64,000 nucleotides of DNA, taken from the NCBI RefSeq assembly GCF_022374935.2, contig NZ_CP092430.2, forward strand, positions 3,410,001-3,474,000, in the 5' to 3' direction. Below are positions 57,152 through 64,000 of this stretch, one piece after another; position 1 is the stretch's first letter, and each line of letters begins with the position of its first letter. The notes under the pieces were generated by a model. That model was given only the letters and a program-made list of their open reading frames with translations, was not told where the DNA came from and did no database searches. The stretch comes from Mycolicibacter virginiensis (GTDB taxonomy: Bacteria > Actinomycetota > Actinomycetes > Mycobacteriales > Mycobacteriaceae). Both the position numbers and the translations under genes were made by a program.

Positions 57152-57886
57152 CTAATCGATCCGGGTGGCCGCGACCGCCCAGAACGGCATGTGCACCAGG
57201 TTGTCTTCGAGCAGCGGTTGCAGGTATGCGAACCGTTCGGCCAGCGCGCGGACACCTGCCACCAGGTCCTCGCGGCCCATCGACTCCATCACCGCGATCA
57301 TGTCGGTGAAGGCAGCGGGATCGAACGTCCCCTGATAGGTCGTGGTCCCGATGTGGTCGATACGCCACCCGGCGGATTCGAGCAGCGGACCAAAGCGCTC
57401 CGGGGACAAACCGTCCAACTGCCAACCGTTGACGTTGTGGCGGCCGGCTTCGAACATGAACAGGCGGGCTTGAGGCTTGGTCGCCCGGTGCAGGTTGCGC
57501 GCGTAGCGCAACTGAGTTTCTTCATCGTCCTGGAACAGGTGGTAGAAAGCGCTGTCGACCACGGTGTCGAACCGGCCGTCGAATCCGACGAGGTCAACCG
57601 CGTCGGCCACCTGGAAATCCACCGTCACACCGGCTTGCGCGGCGTTACGCTGCGCGACCGCGATGGCAGCCGGAGAATGGTCGAGCCCCGTGGTCGAATA
57701 GCCATGAGCCGCATAGTGAATCGCGTGGTGACCCGAGCCGGTTCCAGGGTCGAGAACTTCCCCGCGCAGCGCTCCGCACGCCACCAATTGCTGCACTACC
57801 GGCTGCGGACGGCCGATCTCCCACGGCTCTGGGGGCACAGCGGGCCCAGAAGACACTGCGCCGCCGAGCTCGGTATCGCTGTTCAT
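57152..57886 (-). CDS. Class I SAM-dependent methyltransferase
   Basis: 244 residues. SAM motif I 'EVLDPGTGSGHHAIHYA' (one residue off the usual DxGxGxG), acidic 'TTGLDHSPAAIAVAQRNA', 'FQVADAVDLVGFDGRFDTVVDSAFYHLF'. Substrate unknown. The ATG at 57886 is used; one three codons upstream is possible. Divergent from the LLM oxidoreductase gene. Confidence 0.85.
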   Translation of the reverse strand: MNSDTELGGAVSSGPAVPPEPWEIGRPQPVVQQLVACGALRGEVLDPGTGSGHHAIHYAAHGYSTTGLDHSPAAIAVAQRNAAQAGVTVDFQVADAVDLVGFDGRFDTVVDSAFYHLFQDDEETQLRYARNLHRATKPQARLFMFEAGRHNVNGWQLDGLSPERFGPLLESAGWRIDHIGTTTYQGTFDPAAFTDMIAVMESMGREDLVAGVRALAERFAYLQPLLEDNLVHMPFWAVAATRID

Positions 57887-57978
57887 CGCCCACAACTGTG
57901 CGTGAGTCCGGTTAACGAAAACCGAACGCGCGGTGTACGAACGGCGTCAGTCGTCCCGGTGATGGCAAGATCGCCGCT

Positions 57979-59022
57979 GTGCACCTCTCCGTCCTCGATC
58001 TCACGCCGGTCCGCACCGACCAGTCCACCTCGAATGCAGTGGCGGCGACGATGCGACTCGCGAAGATCGCCGACGATCTCGACTACGCCCGGTACTGGGT
58101 TGCCGAGCACCACAACATTCCGTCGGTTGCCGCCACCAGCCCGGCGGTGCTGACCGCGATGATCGCTGCCGCCACGTCGCGTATCCGGGTGGGCTCAGGC
58201 GGAGTGATGCTGCCCAATCACGCGCCGCTGGCTGTGGCCGAGCAGTTCGCGCTGCTGGAGGCCGCCCATCCCGGCCGCATCGACCTGGGTATCGGGCGTG
58301 CTTCCGGCGCCGATCCGGTGGCATCAGCGGTGTTGCGCGGAGCGACCGGCCGCGGCGATCGCGACATCGACGATTTCCCCGACAATCTCGGCGACGTGAT
58401 CGCCCTGCTGGGCACCGCGGGGGTGTCCGTGCAGTTGACGGATCGCAGCTACGTCCTGAGGTCGACTCCGCACGCGCTGACGAGACCGCGCGTGTTCGTG
58501 CTGGGCTCCTCACTGCAGTCAGCTCGAGTCGCCGCGGCCCAGGGGCTGCCCTACGTTTTCGGCCATCACTTGTTCGGCGAGCACACCGACGAGGCACTGA
58601 CGTGCTACCGGTCACAGTTCGTCCCGAGCGAGCTTGCCGCCGAGCCGGCCGCGTTCCTGACCGTCAATACCGTGGTTGCCGAAACACACGACGAGGCAAC
58701 GGCTTTGATCCTTCCCTACCTGCACCTGCAAGCGCAGACGGCGACCGGGCAACCACCGGGCCGCCTGGAACTGGTCGAGGACGCCCAGCAAACGGTCCTG
58801 ACGCCGCAGCAACACCGCATCGCACAGGGCGAGCTCTCGCGTGCGGTCATCGGAACGCCGGCCGAGGCGCTCACGCAACTGCGGGAACTGGCCGACAGGT
58901 TCGGCGTGGACGAGGTGATGCTCAATCCGGTCGCATCCGCCCGGCGGGGCACCGACCCGGCCAGCGCGCCGGGGCGCGAATCCACCCTGCGACTGTTAGC
59001 TGACGCGGCGTCGCCAAAGTGA
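57979..59022 (+). CDS. LLM-class flavin-dependent oxidoreductase (MsnO8-like)
   Basis: 347 residues, luciferase-like TIM barrel: 'LAKIADDLDYARYWVAEHHNIPSVAATSPAVLTAMIAA', 'RVGSGGVMLPNHAPLAVAEQFALLEAAHPGRIDLGIGRA' and 'VLGSSLQSARVAAAQGLPYVF'. It uses FMNH2 or F420; the cofactor cannot be decided here. GTG start. Confidence 0.9.
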   Translation: MHLSVLDLTPVRTDQSTSNAVAATMRLAKIADDLDYARYWVAEHHNIPSVAATSPAVLTAMIAAATSRIRVGSGGVMLPNHAPLAVAEQFALLEAAHPGRIDLGIGRASGADPVASAVLRGATGRGDRDIDDFPDNLGDVIALLGTAGVSVQLTDRSYVLRSTPHALTRPRVFVLGSSLQSARVAAAQGLPYVFGHHLFGEHTDEALTCYRSQFVPSELAAEPAAFLTVNTVVAETHDEATALILPYLHLQAQTATGQPPGRLELVEDAQQTVLTPQQHRIAQGELSRAVIGTPAEALTQLRELADRFGVDEVMLNPVASARRGTDPASAPGRESTLRLLADAASPK

Positions 59023-59243
59023 ACAACAGGTGAAGGCAAACCAACGCCAGAGGGCTGCTCGGTGAATGTTTCGGGTGCCTTTTCCAACTGTCAATGAACA
59101 ACTGCTGACAGTCTCCGAAAAGTGCCCTTCGCGGCTGTGTATCGGCCGTCTGATCGCATAGCGTCGGGTCTGCGCTCAAGGGCGTACGCGATCCGCAATA
59201 TGGCGATCGCGGAAAAGGGTAAAGACCTCGACGAGGAGCCTTC

Positions 59244-59543
59244 ATGTCGTTCGTCACAACGCAACCCGAAGCGTTGCTGGCCGCCGTCGCCAACCTGCGG
59301 GCCATCGGTTCGTCGATGGCCGCGCACAGTGCCGCGGCCGCGGCACCCACCACCAGCGTGGTGCCGGCCGCCGCCGACGAGGTATCCGCGCTGACCGCCG
59401 CCCAGTTCGCCACCCACGCTCAGGCCTACCAGGCCGTGAGCGCGCAGGCGGTGGCCGTCCACGAGATGTTCGTGAACGCCCTGAGCAGCGGAGCCAACGC
59501 ATACGCCGCAACCGAGGCTGCTAACGCAGCAGCGGCCGTTTAG
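59244..59543 (+). CDS. PE-family protein
   Basis: 99 residues, a bare PE domain: 'MSFVTTQPEALLAAVANLRAIG' with Pro8-Glu9, helical hairpin, and the type VII secretion signal YxxxE at Y87-E91. GACGAGGAG precedes the ATG. It starts an operon with two PPE genes (9 bp to the next) and should form a helical heterodimer with one of them for ESX export. Confidence 0.95.
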   Translation: MSFVTTQPEALLAAVANLRAIGSSMAAHSAAAAAPTTSVVPAAADEVSALTAAQFATHAQAYQAVSAQAVAVHEMFVNALSSGANAYAATEAANAAAAV

Positions 59544-59552
59544 GTCACCGCG

Positions 59553-60734
59553 ATGAACTACTTGTCGTTGCCGCCTGAGGTGACCTCCACCATGATCTAC
59601 TCCGGGCCCGGCTCGGAGCCCATGGTCGTGGCAGCGTCGGCGTGGAGCGCGCTGGCCGCCGAACTGAAATCTGTTGCGGCCGAGTACCGCGCGGTCATCA
59701 ACCAGCTGACCTCCGAGGAATGGCTCGGGACGGCCTCGGCATCGATGGCCACCGCAGCCGCGCCCTACATCAACTGGATGGAGCTCACCGCCGCGCAGGC
59801 CGAGCAGGCCGCCGCGCAGGGCCGGGCCGCCGCAGCCGCCTACGAGACGGCACACGCCCAGACGGTGCCGCCGGTTGCGGTCACCGCGAACCGTGAACTC
59901 CTACAGCAGCTGGTCGCCACCAACATCCTCGGGCAGAACACCCCGTCGATCGCCGCCACCGAGACCGAGCACAACGAGATGTGGGCCCAGGACACGATGG
60001 CGATGGTCGGCTATCACACGCAGTCCAGCGCCGCGACCCAGCTCAACGAGTTCACCGCACCGCCCAACCCGACCAACCCGGCCGGTGACGCCGCGAACGC
60101 CAACGCGGTCGCTTCGGCGGCCAGCAGTGGCACGGCCACCCAAGCGTCGGGCGCCCTGCAGAGCTTGGCGAAGTCGGCCGAGAGCACCACTTACGGCGCC
60201 GATGACATCCTCGCCGACCCGAACTACAACCTGAGCAACCAGTTGATGACCCAGCTGGTGACCAACGCGAACCTGCAGTCGAACAACGTCTGTGCGGTAT
60301 GGCGTGGTGTCAGCGGTGTGCTCGGTCTGCAGAAGCTGTTTGCCGACGGCGCGAAGGCGGCATCATCGGGAGCCGCCGGCGCGGCCTCCGGCGCCGCCAG
60401 CGCGGCGTCCGGCGCGGCGAGCGCGGCCACCGGTGCCGCGGGCGCGGTCGGTGGCCTCTCGGTCCCGGCGGCCTGGGCTCCGCCGCTCGCGGCGGCGTCC
60501 ACGCTGGGCCCGGTCTCCGGCGGCTCCTGGGTGCCGGTGGGTCCCGCTGCCGCGGCGGCGCTGCCGTCCGCAGGCGGAATTCTCGGCGGCGCCCCGATCG
60601 CACCGCCGACGGGAATGCCCGGGATGCCTGGCATCCCGGCCGCGGGTGCGGCCGGCGCTGGCTTCCGCGGTTTCGGCGGTCCGCGCTACGGAACCGCGTT
60701 GACCGTCATGCCACGTCGTCCGTTCGGCGGATAG
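59553..60734 (+). CDS. PPE-family protein (PPE-SVP type), partner of the PE protein
   Basis: 393 residues: '[16 protein letters not shown]', '[14 protein letters not shown]' (WxG replaced by W-L-G), '[16 protein letters not shown]', '[13 protein letters not shown]' and the common PPE end '[16 protein letters not shown]'. Ala/Gly/Ser low-complexity lies at about 268-300. It directly follows the PE gene; the typical PE-PPE pairing implies co-secretion, probably by ESX-5. Confidence 0.94.
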   Translation: MNYLSLPPEVTSTMIYSGPGSEPMVVAASAWSALAAELKSVAAEYRAVINQLTSEEWLGTASASMATAAAPYINWMELTAAQAEQAAAQGRAAAAAYETAHAQTVPPVAVTANRELLQQLVATNILGQNTPSIAATETEHNEMWAQDTMAMVGYHTQSSAATQLNEFTAPPNPTNPAGDAANANAVASAASSGTATQASGALQSLAKSAESTTYGADDILADPNYNLSNQLMTQLVTNANLQSNNVCAVWRGVSGVLGLQKLFADGAKAASSGAAGAASGAASAASGAASAATGAAGAVGGLSVPAAWAPPLAAASTLGPVSGGSWVPVGPAAAAALPSAGGILGGAPIAPPTGMPGMPGIPAAGAAGAGFRGFGGPRYGTALTVMPRRPFGG

Positions 60735-60748
60735 ACCCAGGGGACTTG

Positions 60749-62002
60749 GTGATCGACTACGGGGCACTGCCTCCGGAAGTCAATTCCACGCGGATGTACG
60801 CGGGAGTCGGCTCCGGTCCGATGTTGGCAGCAGCGGGGGCCTGGGACGTCTTGGCCCAAGAATTGAGCGTGACCGCGGCCGCGGTGGACATGACCATCGC
60901 GGACCTGACCAGCGGTCCGTGGCGTGGACCGTCGGCGGCCGCCATGGCCGCGGCGGCACTGCCTTTCACCACCTGGTTCAAGATGACGGCCGCGAAAGCC
61001 GAAGAGGCGGCCATGCAGGCCAAGGCCGCGGCGGCCGCCTTTGAAGCCGCGTTCGCGATGACCGTGCCACCACAGATGGTGTTCGCCAACCGGGCTCAAC
61101 TGATGATGTTGGTCGCCACCAACTTCTTCGGCCAGAACGCCGCGGCCATCGCAGCGACCGAAGCCCACTACGCCGCGATGTGGGCCCAGGACGCCGCCGC
61201 GATGTATACCTATGCGGGCGGTTCCGCAGCGGCTTCGCAGCTGTCGGAGTTCACTTCGCCGCCGCAGACCACCAACCCCGGTGCGCAAGCGGGGCAGGCC
61301 ACCGCGACCACCCAGGCCGTCAGCAACTCGGCGGTGTCGCAGGCGACCTCCCAGACGACGTCGCAGGGGCTGACCTCCTTGCAGTCGCTCGCTCAGTCTG
61401 GCGCGGCCACGGGGGCGCCTTCGGTCCCGGGTACAGGTACGGGTACGGGTACCGCACCGACCACGGGCTCGGCGGCATGGACCGCGTTCCTGCAACAGCT
61501 GGTCACTCCGCTCCGGACACTGACCGGCTACACGAACTCGGCGATGGGACCGTTCCGGCTCGTCGACATGGTCGGCCAGGGCCTCAACGGTCACGAAGTA
61601 TCTGGCCAGGCGGTCGGAGACGTCAGGGCATTCCTGGGAGAACTGGCGAAGGTGTCCGACGTCGCGAAAGCGGGAACCGCAGCCTCCTACACCCCTGGTT
61701 TCGGCGCCGCGTCGCCGTCAGTCGCCGTGGGCAGGGGCATCCAGGTCGGGTTGTTGTCGGTGCCGCAGAGCTGGCCGATGGCTCCTACGTCGGCCAATCA
61801 GGCTGCCGCGACACTGGTTTCCAGCCGGGTGGCAGCTGCGGAGTCCGGCACGATGGCGCGCGGCGGTATGGCGGGGATGGCCGGCATGGCCGGTCTGCCC
61901 GGGGCCAGTGCCGCCGCCAACGGCGGGCCTACCGGTTTCCGGTTCGTTCCTCGGTACGGCTACCGCCACCGGGTAATGAACCGGCCGCCCAGCGCCGGCT
62001 AG
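60749..62002 (+). CDS. PPE-family protein (PPE-SVP type)
   Basis: 417 residues from the GTG at 60749: '[17 protein letters not shown]', '[14 protein letters not shown]' (WxG), '[17 protein letters not shown]', a GTGTGT run at about 232-238, '[10 protein letters not shown]' and the end '[19 protein letters not shown]'. It follows the previous PPE by 14 bp with AGGGGA before the start. Third gene of the PE-PPE-PPE operon. Confidence 0.93.
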   Translation: MIDYGALPPEVNSTRMYAGVGSGPMLAAAGAWDVLAQELSVTAAAVDMTIADLTSGPWRGPSAAAMAAAALPFTTWFKMTAAKAEEAAMQAKAAAAAFEAAFAMTVPPQMVFANRAQLMMLVATNFFGQNAAAIAATEAHYAAMWAQDAAAMYTYAGGSAAASQLSEFTSPPQTTNPGAQAGQATATTQAVSNSAVSQATSQTTSQGLTSLQSLAQSGAATGAPSVPGTGTGTGTAPTTGSAAWTAFLQQLVTPLRTLTGYTNSAMGPFRLVDMVGQGLNGHEVSGQAVGDVRAFLGELAKVSDVAKAGTAASYTPGFGAASPSVAVGRGIQVGLLSVPQSWPMAPTSANQAAATLVSSRVAAAESGTMARGGMAGMAGMAGLPGASAAANGGPTGFRFVPRYGYRHRVMNRPPSAG

Positions 62003-62014
62003 GCGCTCGGCGGG

Positions 62015-62251
62015 TCAGATCGGCGCGCCCAGCAATGCGAGCGGCAGCATTCCCAGGTCAACGGCGAGCGGGAGGCCGATGGCGTTGAGGGGTTCGCCGT
62101 CAGCCAACTTCGAGGCGAAGATGTCGTAGTTGACCTGCGGCAAGGTGAACTACAACGCGGTGCCGACATCCACGAACGGGATGCCGGTGTGCGCCGGCAA
62201 GGTACCGAGCAGGTCTTCCAACGTCGGGGGTGGTCGTAATCCCACACCCAT
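62015..62251 (-). pseudogene. Remnant of a PE-PPE-domain protein C terminus
   Basis: One minus-strand frame reads 'MGVGLRPPPTLEDLLGTLP', 'TGIPFVDVGTAL', an in-frame TAG (62150-62152), then 'FTLPQVNYDIFASKLADGEP' and 'LNAIGLPLAVDLGMLPLALLG', ending TGA. The pattern '(N)YDIFxxxLxxGxPLNAIGLPxAxDxG' is typical of the C terminus of PE-PPE-domain proteins in mycobacteria. No upstream part remains: the kinase gene ends at 62295. It is therefore a truncated, nonsense-interrupted relic. Confidence 0.65.
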
Positions 62252-62294
62252 GGCGCCCGGATGTGCCGACAGGCGATGGCCGAGCGGGCGAGGA

Positions 62295-63887
62295 TCAGGC
62301 CGGCTTGGCCGGCTTGGTCGGCTTGGCCAGCTCGACGGACGGGTCGATCCCCACAGGAACATCACCGAATCGGCTGGCTACCACCGGAACCCAGATCTGG
62401 GCACCGCGCTGGCCGCACTCGTTGCTTTCCACGGTGGCGACCATCGCGCCGTGCAGGACGCCCGGAATGGTCGGCTCCAGGGTGAGCACCTGGGTGGTGG
62501 TCTGACTGTCCTGTCGCCCGTCGACCCCGATACACGGCGTGTGCACTGTCTGCGGCTGCGACCGCCAGGTGTCGCCGGTGAACTCAAGGGCCAATTCACT
62601 GCCGCCTGAAGGCGTCTTCACCGTCTTCCGGTGATCCTTGGCATCCAGCATCATCGCCGACGCGGTGCACGCCGAGGCGTCACAGGACGACTTGACTGCC
62701 CACCAGGTGCTCACGTTGGGCGGTTCGGGGTTGGGCACACCGTTGTACTTCTCCCCGGCCCGGTTGGCGTCGACGCGGTAGGTCCCCTCGAACGCGGGCG
62801 CCTTGGGCGGCGGCGCCACGGCCGCCGCAGGTGCACCCCCAGCGGCGACCGCCGCCGTGTCGGCCGGCTCCTCGGCCAGCAGGCGCGGCACGATGGCCGC
62901 CACCGATCCCACCACCGCAAGCCCCAACGGCACCAAGACAGCGGGTCGGGCCAGTTTCGACAACCGGCTCGGCGGAGGTGCCGGCAAGGCTCGGGGAACG
63001 CCCCGCACGACGGTCCGGGCGGCGTCGGACTCGTCATCGGAGTCCGGATCGGCAAGCTGCTCGGCCAGGGCTGCCACAAAGTCCGAGCAATCGCGGAATC
63101 GCTCGGCGGGGTCCTTAGCCAGTGCCGCGGCGAGCACGTCGTCGAACTGCTGCAGTTCGGGACGCCGGTCGCTGAGCAGCGGCGGCGGTGTGTTCAGGTG
63201 GTGGCTGATCACCGTCACCGGGTTCTCGTGCTGATACGGCGGCGCTCCGGTCAGCATCTGGAAGGTGGTGGCGGCCAAGGCGTACTGGTCAGCGCGTTCC
63301 AGGCCTTCGGCGCCCATCAGCTGTTCGGGCGCGGCGTAGGCAATGGTGCCGATGGCGAGATTGCTGGCGGTCAGCCCGGTGGGGCCGCTGAGTTGCCGGG
63401 CGATTCCGAAGTCGGCCAGCACGGCAGTCAGCACGTCGTCGCCGTCTTCAGTCACCAGGATGTTGCTGGGTTTGACGTCACGGTGCACTACGCCTTGCCC
63501 GTGCGCATAGTCCAGGGCGTCGGCGATGCTCGCGACGATCGGGATGACGATCTGAGCCGGCATCCCGGCCGGGAACTTGCGGGTGATGAGCTCACCGAGC
63601 GTCTCACCCTCGATGTAGTCCATCGACAGCCACAGCCGGCCGCGGTATTCGCCGCGGTCGTGCACGCGCACGATGTTGGGGTGCACCAGCACCGCGGCGG
63701 CCTCAGCCTCCCGCCGAAACCGCTCTTCGTAGTCGTCGTCGGCGCTCAACGACCGACGCAGAATCTTCAGCGCTTCACGTCGAGGCAGCCGGGGGTGCTG
63801 CGCAAGGTAAACCTTGCCCATCCCGCCAGCACCCACCAGTTTCAAGATGGTGTACTCAGCAAAAATCGAGCCCGACGCCAGAGCCAT
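62295..63887 (-). CDS. Transmembrane Ser/Thr protein kinase (PknF/PknJ-like)
   Basis: 530 residues. Kinase domain (about 8-275): Gly loop 'LVGAGGMGKVYLA', Lys in 'EALKILRRS', catalytic 'VVHRDVKPSNILV', 'ADFGIARQL' and 'GTIAYAAPEQLMG'. Juxtamembrane segment, one transmembrane helix ('PAVLVPLGLAVVGSVAAIVPRLL', about 330-352) and an extracytoplasmic domain with several Cys, ending in 'KPTKPAKPA'. No PASTA repeats. The ATG at 63887 is supported by TAGTGT seven bases upstream. Confidence 0.92.
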   Translation of the reverse strand: MALASGSIFAEYTILKLVGAGGMGKVYLAQHPRLPRREALKILRRSLSADDDYEERFRREAEAAAVLVHPNIVRVHDRGEYRGRLWLSMDYIEGETLGELITRKFPAGMPAQIVIPIVASIADALDYAHGQGVVHRDVKPSNILVTEDGDDVLTAVLADFGIARQLSGPTGLTASNLAIGTIAYAAPEQLMGAEGLERADQYALAATTFQMLTGAPPYQHENPVTVISHHLNTPPPLLSDRRPELQQFDDVLAAALAKDPAERFRDCSDFVAALAEQLADPDSDDESDAARTVVRGVPRALPAPPPSRLSKLARPAVLVPLGLAVVGSVAAIVPRLLAEEPADTAAVAAGGAPAAAVAPPPKAPAFEGTYRVDANRAGEKYNGVPNPEPPNVSTWWAVKSSCDASACTASAMMLDAKDHRKTVKTPSGGSELALEFTGDTWRSQPQTVHTPCIGVDGRQDSQTTTQVLTLEPTIPGVLHGAMVATVESNECGQRGAQIWVPVVASRFGDVPVGIDPSVELAKPTKPAKPA

Positions 63888-63894
63888 GCCGCAG

Positions 63895-63900
63895 ACACTA
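63895..63900 (-). promoter_or_regulatory. -10 box (TAGTGT) for the Ser/Thr kinase, leaderless
   Basis: Minus-strand TAGTGT, seven bases, then the ATG at 63887. Confidence 0.5.
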
Positions 63901-63954
63901 ATGATGCTGGGTAAACAGTTGGGTGATACCAGGCAGCCAACCGGCAAAGATGCC

Positions 63955-64000
63955 CGTCGAGGCTCGCTGAACCGCCGGGCTCATGCGCCGGTACCAGCTC
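63955..64000. repeat. Intergenic partial copy of the 57-bp repeat, cut by the window end
   Basis: CGTCGAGGCTCGCTGAACCG, then CCGGGCTCATGCGCCGGTAC and CAGCTC. This is the last 24 bp of one unit joined to the start of the next, with a few changes. It shows that the element also occurs outside coding sequence; the array may continue past the window. Confidence 0.85.

Noticed and set aside
60368..60450. Separate tandem repeat array in the PPE gene
   Set aside because: This is Ala/Gly/Ser low-complexity coding sequence normal for PPE proteins, without a fixed period.
62631..63914. Plus-strand 427-codon ORF opposite the kinase
   Set aside because: It is the complement of a well-conserved kinase gene; GC-rich codon use creates long antisense frames.

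Overview
The window is chromosomal DNA from a mycobacterium. It has high GC and PE and PPE genes, mycothiol-type redox enzymes (mycoredoxin, a DsbA-like mycothiol family protein, a maleylpyruvate-isomerase-fold protein), two WhiB regulators, AdnAB, UvrD2, SigH/RshA and PdtaS. From about 6.9 to 57 kb the gene order largely follows the M. tuberculosis segment Rv3193c to Rv3226c. This is recognised from memory of that genome; no search was run. The Rv3216-type acetyltransferase expected after entC is absent, and several genes are lineage-specific insertions.

Layout. 1-6.9 kb: two mycothiol-type proteins, a self-sufficient CYP102-like P450-reductase fusion, initiator tRNA-Met, and a small membrane protein followed by two MpaB-type (DUF2236) proteins. 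6.9-21.3 kb: UPF0182 membrane protein, PDZ-Lon protease, zincin, an inserted acyltransferase/TetR pair around a palindromic operator, an orphan cyclodehydratase-like protein, an ABC1 kinase, whiB7 with its uORF/attenuator leader, uvrD2, mrx1, nudC and a K+ channel. 21.4-34.8 kb: adnB/adnA (end resection), lipV, an alkyltransferase-like protein, moeZ, a DUF3152 protein, a TetR, a DUF3107 protein and an AraC/VOC pair. 34.8-47.5 kb: ferritin-like protein, rhlE, ParA-like ATPase, phosphatase, entC, lipid-kinase homologue, whiB1, pdtaS with a biotinyl-like protein, a secreted Pro-rich protein, a 24-residue gene matching ribosomal protein bL37, rshA-sigH and ybaK. 47.5-51.2 kb: a STAS, CsbD and TetR cluster sharing a 15-bp palindrome, then an SDR and a guanidino-group enzyme. 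51.2-64 kb: a two-component system, two PPE proteins with C-terminal SHOCT domains, an SRAP (HMCES-like) protein, methyltransferase, LLM oxidoreductase, a PE-PPE-PPE operon, a decayed PE-PPE fragment and a Ser/Thr kinase.

The most unusual signals are these. (1) A 57-bp repeat sits in tandem and in frame in two separate DNA-repair genes (adnB x4, SRAP x3), and the same sequence recurs in the intergenic region at the window end. (2) The STAS-CsbD-TetR cluster looks like an undescribed local stress regulon. (3) There are two adjacent PPE-SHOCT fusions, the first preceded by a nine-codon leader ORF that carries the best Shine-Dalgarno in the area. (4) Many genes show a TANNNT box 6-7 nt before the start codon, which predicts leaderless mRNAs and fixes several starts. 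(5) A second, about 46-bp GC-rich dispersed repeat lies in at least three intergenic sites.
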